From the NCBI GenBank assembly GCA_963662175.1, contig OY759225.1, positions 4,289,107-4,353,106 of the forward strand: a stretch of 64,000 nucleotides of DNA. Direction: 5' to 3'. Positions within the stretch are counted from its first letter, which is position 1. Each line of letters opens with the position of its first letter. The DNA is from Aradus depressus (lineage: Eukaryota > Arthropoda > Insecta > Hemiptera > Aradidae). Of this stretch, positions 61,665 to 64,000 are shown piece by piece. The position numbers and the translations under genes were made by a program. Below the pieces are notes generated by a model. It was not told the origin of the DNA, ran no database searches, and saw nothing but the letters and a program-made list of their open reading frames with translations.

Positions 61665-64000
61665 TCCCTTTAAATTCCTTTCCTCTCCAGATCCTCCTTT
61701 GGAATTCGAATGGGCTGTTACCCCATAGACAAGAACTAGAACTACTACTAACTGACAGACATGTAGACATCGCTCTCATTACGGAAACCCACTTGACAAC
61801 CAGCCTGTACTTCAGTATCCCAGGATACCGGAGCTACAGGTCTGACTACCCAGGAGATAGGGCCCGAGGTGGCGCACTCATCCTTATCAAACAGTCCTTA
61901 TCCCATCACCTTTTCTCCTCACGGGCTACAGAATCATTCCAAATCGCTACGATCTCCTTGTCACTTTTTCCCTTCCCTGTCACTATCTCGGCAGTATATT
62001 GTACTCCCAGTAAACTCATTCCCCATCACGAGTTCCTCACCCTTTTCCGATCCCTGGGGCCTTGCTTCATCGTTGGCGGTGACTTCAATGCGAAGCACCA
62101 CCAGTGGGGAAGCAGAGTTCCAAATTCCCGAGGACGAATCCTAAACGATGTTATTAACACCCAACACTATGACATCTACTCCCCCGGCTCTCCCACCTAT
62201 TGGCCTACTGATCCTAACCGCAACCCAGACCTCGTAGACTTCTTTGTTGGATCTGGCATAGGATCCTTATTCTCCTCTACCTATTCCTTCCCCGACTTAT
62301 CCTCAGACCATAGTCCTGTTCTCCTCACCGTTGGTCTAACCCCGTTATCTGTCCCATCAAAGCCTTCCTTAACTCCCGGCCCAGTGAATTGGGATCTCTT
62401 CAGAACCTCCTTAGAAAACCAAATTGACTTAAATGTAATCCTTAAAACTCCTGAGGACTTAGATGAAGCCGTACAAAAATTCACTAAAGCCATACAGGAC
62501 TGTGCTTGGAACGCTTCATCTACTCCTACTCCTCCTACAGTTTCAAACCCGAACCCTCCTCTTCCTCGCCACATCCAACTTCTCCTTTCAGAAAAACGCC
62601 GCGCTCGTGCCCTATGGCAACGAACACGGTATCCTTCCGACAAAACTGCCTTCAATAACCTTTCCCGAAACCTCAAAATCCAACTTTCACAATTCCGCTC
62701 CGAAAATTATAATGAATACCTAGCTTCCCTTTCCACCAAAGATAATTCCCTGTGGTTTGCAACCCGAAAAATTCTAAAATATAGTCCTTTATCCTATCCC
62801 ATCAAGCAAAATGGCTCCTGGGTCAGATCCGACGAGGAGAAGGCTCAGCTCTTTGCCTCTCACCTCAAAAATACGTTCACACCCCATCCTGATTATAACG
62901 CCCTTCATACTTCAGAAGTTGAAGAGTTCCTTACCAGTCCTTTGCCTCTCTCTCCTCCGCCAAAGGCCTTTCATCCCTCTGATGTACAACACATTCTAAA
63001 TAAAATTCCAATCCGTAAGTCTCCTGGATTTGACCTGATCACAGGGAAAATCCTACGAAACCTTCCCCGCAAAGCTGTCCTTTTCCTCACCCTTATATAC
63101 AACTCAGTCCTCAGAACTACCTACTTTCCTGTCCAATGGAAGTATTCCATCCTTACTGTTATTTCCAAACCCAACAAACCTCTCTCTGATGTCTCTTCCT
63201 ACCGTCCTATTAGCTTGCTCCCAATCTTCTCTAAAATCCTTGAAAAACTCTTGTTGAAACGTTTTATCCCAATCCTTGAATCTCAATCCATTTTACCTAA
63301 ACACCAGTTTGGATTTCGTCCTGAACATTCCACTACCCAACAGTGTTTTCGGGTTGTCGATTGCATATCTAATGCATTAGAATGCAAGGAGTATTGCACG
63401 GGCGCCTTTCTCGACGTGGCGCAAGCCTTTGATCGAGTCTGGCATCCGGGGCTGCTCTTCAAACTGAAACACTTCCTTCCCAGTACCTACTACCTCATCC
63501 TGAAATCTTACCTTAGTGATCGCCATTTCAAGGTCCGAGTAGGCTCTGAGTACTCAGAACTGATACCTATTCGGGCCGGTGTCCCACAGGGTAGCATCCT
63601 AGGTCCCATCCTTTACAATACATATACTGCCGACATTCCTATCCATCCTCAGACATTACTGACGACTTACGCTGACGACACAGCAATCCTTTCCACCAAT
63701 CCTGATCCTGCTGTAGCCTCACTCATCCTCCAGGAGCACCTCACTGAAATAGAGAGGTGGTGCAACCTCTGGAGAATTAAATTAAATGAGCAGAAATGTG
63801 TTCAAGTCACATTTACCCTACGCCCTCAATCCTGTCCTCCCGTCATCATTAACAACATCCTGATTCCCTCTTCAAACCAAGTCCGCTATCTCGGGTTTTA
63901 CCTAGACAGTAGACTTACGTGGAACCCACATACACGACTTAAACGACAAGAACTGAATCGAAGATACGGACTGTTACGTCGACTACTTGGACCAAAATCG
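61661..64000 (+). CDS. LINE ORF2 (endonuclease-reverse transcriptase), partial
   Basis: 780 codons open to the window edge. The APE-type endonuclease shows LLWNSNGL, ITETHL, GGALILIK, VGGDFNAKHHQWGS and SDHSPVL. The reverse transcriptase shows SSYRPISLLP, GFRPEHSTT, AFLDVAQAFDRVWH, GVPQGSILGP and TTYADDTAIL, then VRYLGFYLD. The order and motifs are of the jockey clade. No stop or frameshift is seen, so the copy may encode an active enzyme although ORF1 is truncated. Confidence 0.95.
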   Translation, partial: MIPLNSFPLQILLWNSNGLLPHRQELELLLTDRHVDIALITETHLTTSLYFSIPGYRSYRSDYPGDRARGGALILIKQSLSHHLFSSRATESFQIATISLSLFPFPVTISAVYCTPSKLIPHHEFLTLFRSLGPCFIVGGDFNAKHHQWGSRVPNSRGRILNDVINTQHYDIYSPGSPTYWPTDPNRNPDLVDFFVGSGIGSLFSSTYSFPDLSSDHSPVLLTVGLTPLSVPSKPSLTPGPVNWDLFRTSLENQIDLNVILKTPEDLDEAVQKFTKAIQDCAWNASSTPTPPTVSNPNPPLPRHIQLLLSEKRRARALWQRTRYPSDKTAFNNLSRNLKIQLSQFRSENYNEYLASLSTKDNSLWFATRKILKYSPLSYPIKQNGSWVRSDEEKAQLFASHLKNTFTPHPDYNALHTSEVEEFLTSPLPLSPPPKAFHPSDVQHILNKIPIRKSPGFDLITGKILRNLPRKAVLFLTLIYNSVLRTTYFPVQWKYSILTVISKPNKPLSDVSSYRPISLLPIFSKILEKLLLKRFIPILESQSILPKHQFGFRPEHSTTQQCFRVVDCISNALECKEYCTGAFLDVAQAFDRVWHPGLLFKLKHFLPSTYYLILKSYLSDRHFKVRVGSEYSELIPIRAGVPQGSILGPILYNTYTADIPIHPQTLLTTYADDTAILSTNPDPAVASLILQEHLTEIERWCNLWRIKLNEQKCVQVTFTLRPQSCPPVIINNILIPSSNQVRYLGFYLDSRLTWNPHTRLKRQELNRRYGLLRRLLGPKS

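Larger units (their letters stand above)
61190..64000 (+). mobile_element. Jockey-type LINE, 5'-truncated, continues past window
   Basis: It begins in the zinc-knuckle tail of ORF1 and continues with ORF2 to the last base of the window. The left border is within the Polinton gene; the right border is outside. Confidence 0.88.

Overview
The window is a repeat-rich stretch of an arthropod nuclear genome, most likely an insect. The reasons are a long gene with many small exons and consensus GT-AG introns, a BEL/Pao element, a gypsy element with an env gene, jockey-type LINEs, a Polinton with TATA plus TCAGT-type initiators, and a tRNA-derived SINE whose tail resembles the insect telomere repeat. 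The species cannot be named from sequence alone.

One host gene is clear. An acid sphingomyelinase (SMPD1 family) runs on the + strand from 3777 to 34057 in twelve coding exons that join in phase to a 699-residue secreted enzyme with signal peptide, saposin B domain and calcineurin-like phosphoesterase domain. Its introns hold most of the other features of the first 34 kb: many copies of one SINE, a dead hAT element (6337-7572), a pogo-like MITE (18063-18634), a complete BEL/Pao retrotransposon in antisense (19416-26383), two decayed jockey remnants, minisatellites, and fold-back repeats that carry hammerhead-ribozyme-like cores.

From 34 to 46 kb no intact gene is visible. The region holds repeats, a possible broken secreted-peptide gene (minus strand, 34897-35194), a few orphan exon-like segments, and an endogenized Rep-like SF3 helicase relic (minus strand, 40299-41575). 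In this relic the helicase motif C segment has been amplified in frame into thirteen exact 39-bp units.

From 46 kb on lies a Polinton/Maverick-like block: a small PPPY-containing ORF, a protein-primed type B DNA polymerase, a packaging ATPase with a frameshift, and a small unknown gene. It has been hit three times. A Tc1/mariner element (46776-48373) sits in the polymerase leader. A very young env-bearing gypsy element (48578-55319, identical LTRs) cuts the polymerase zinc-finger region. A 5'-truncated jockey-type LINE begins near 61190 and runs off the window end with an intact endonuclease and reverse transcriptase.

The most unusual observations are the motif C minisatellite inside the Rep relic, the recurring hammerhead-like cores in several unrelated fold-back repeats, and the stacked insertions in the Polinton.
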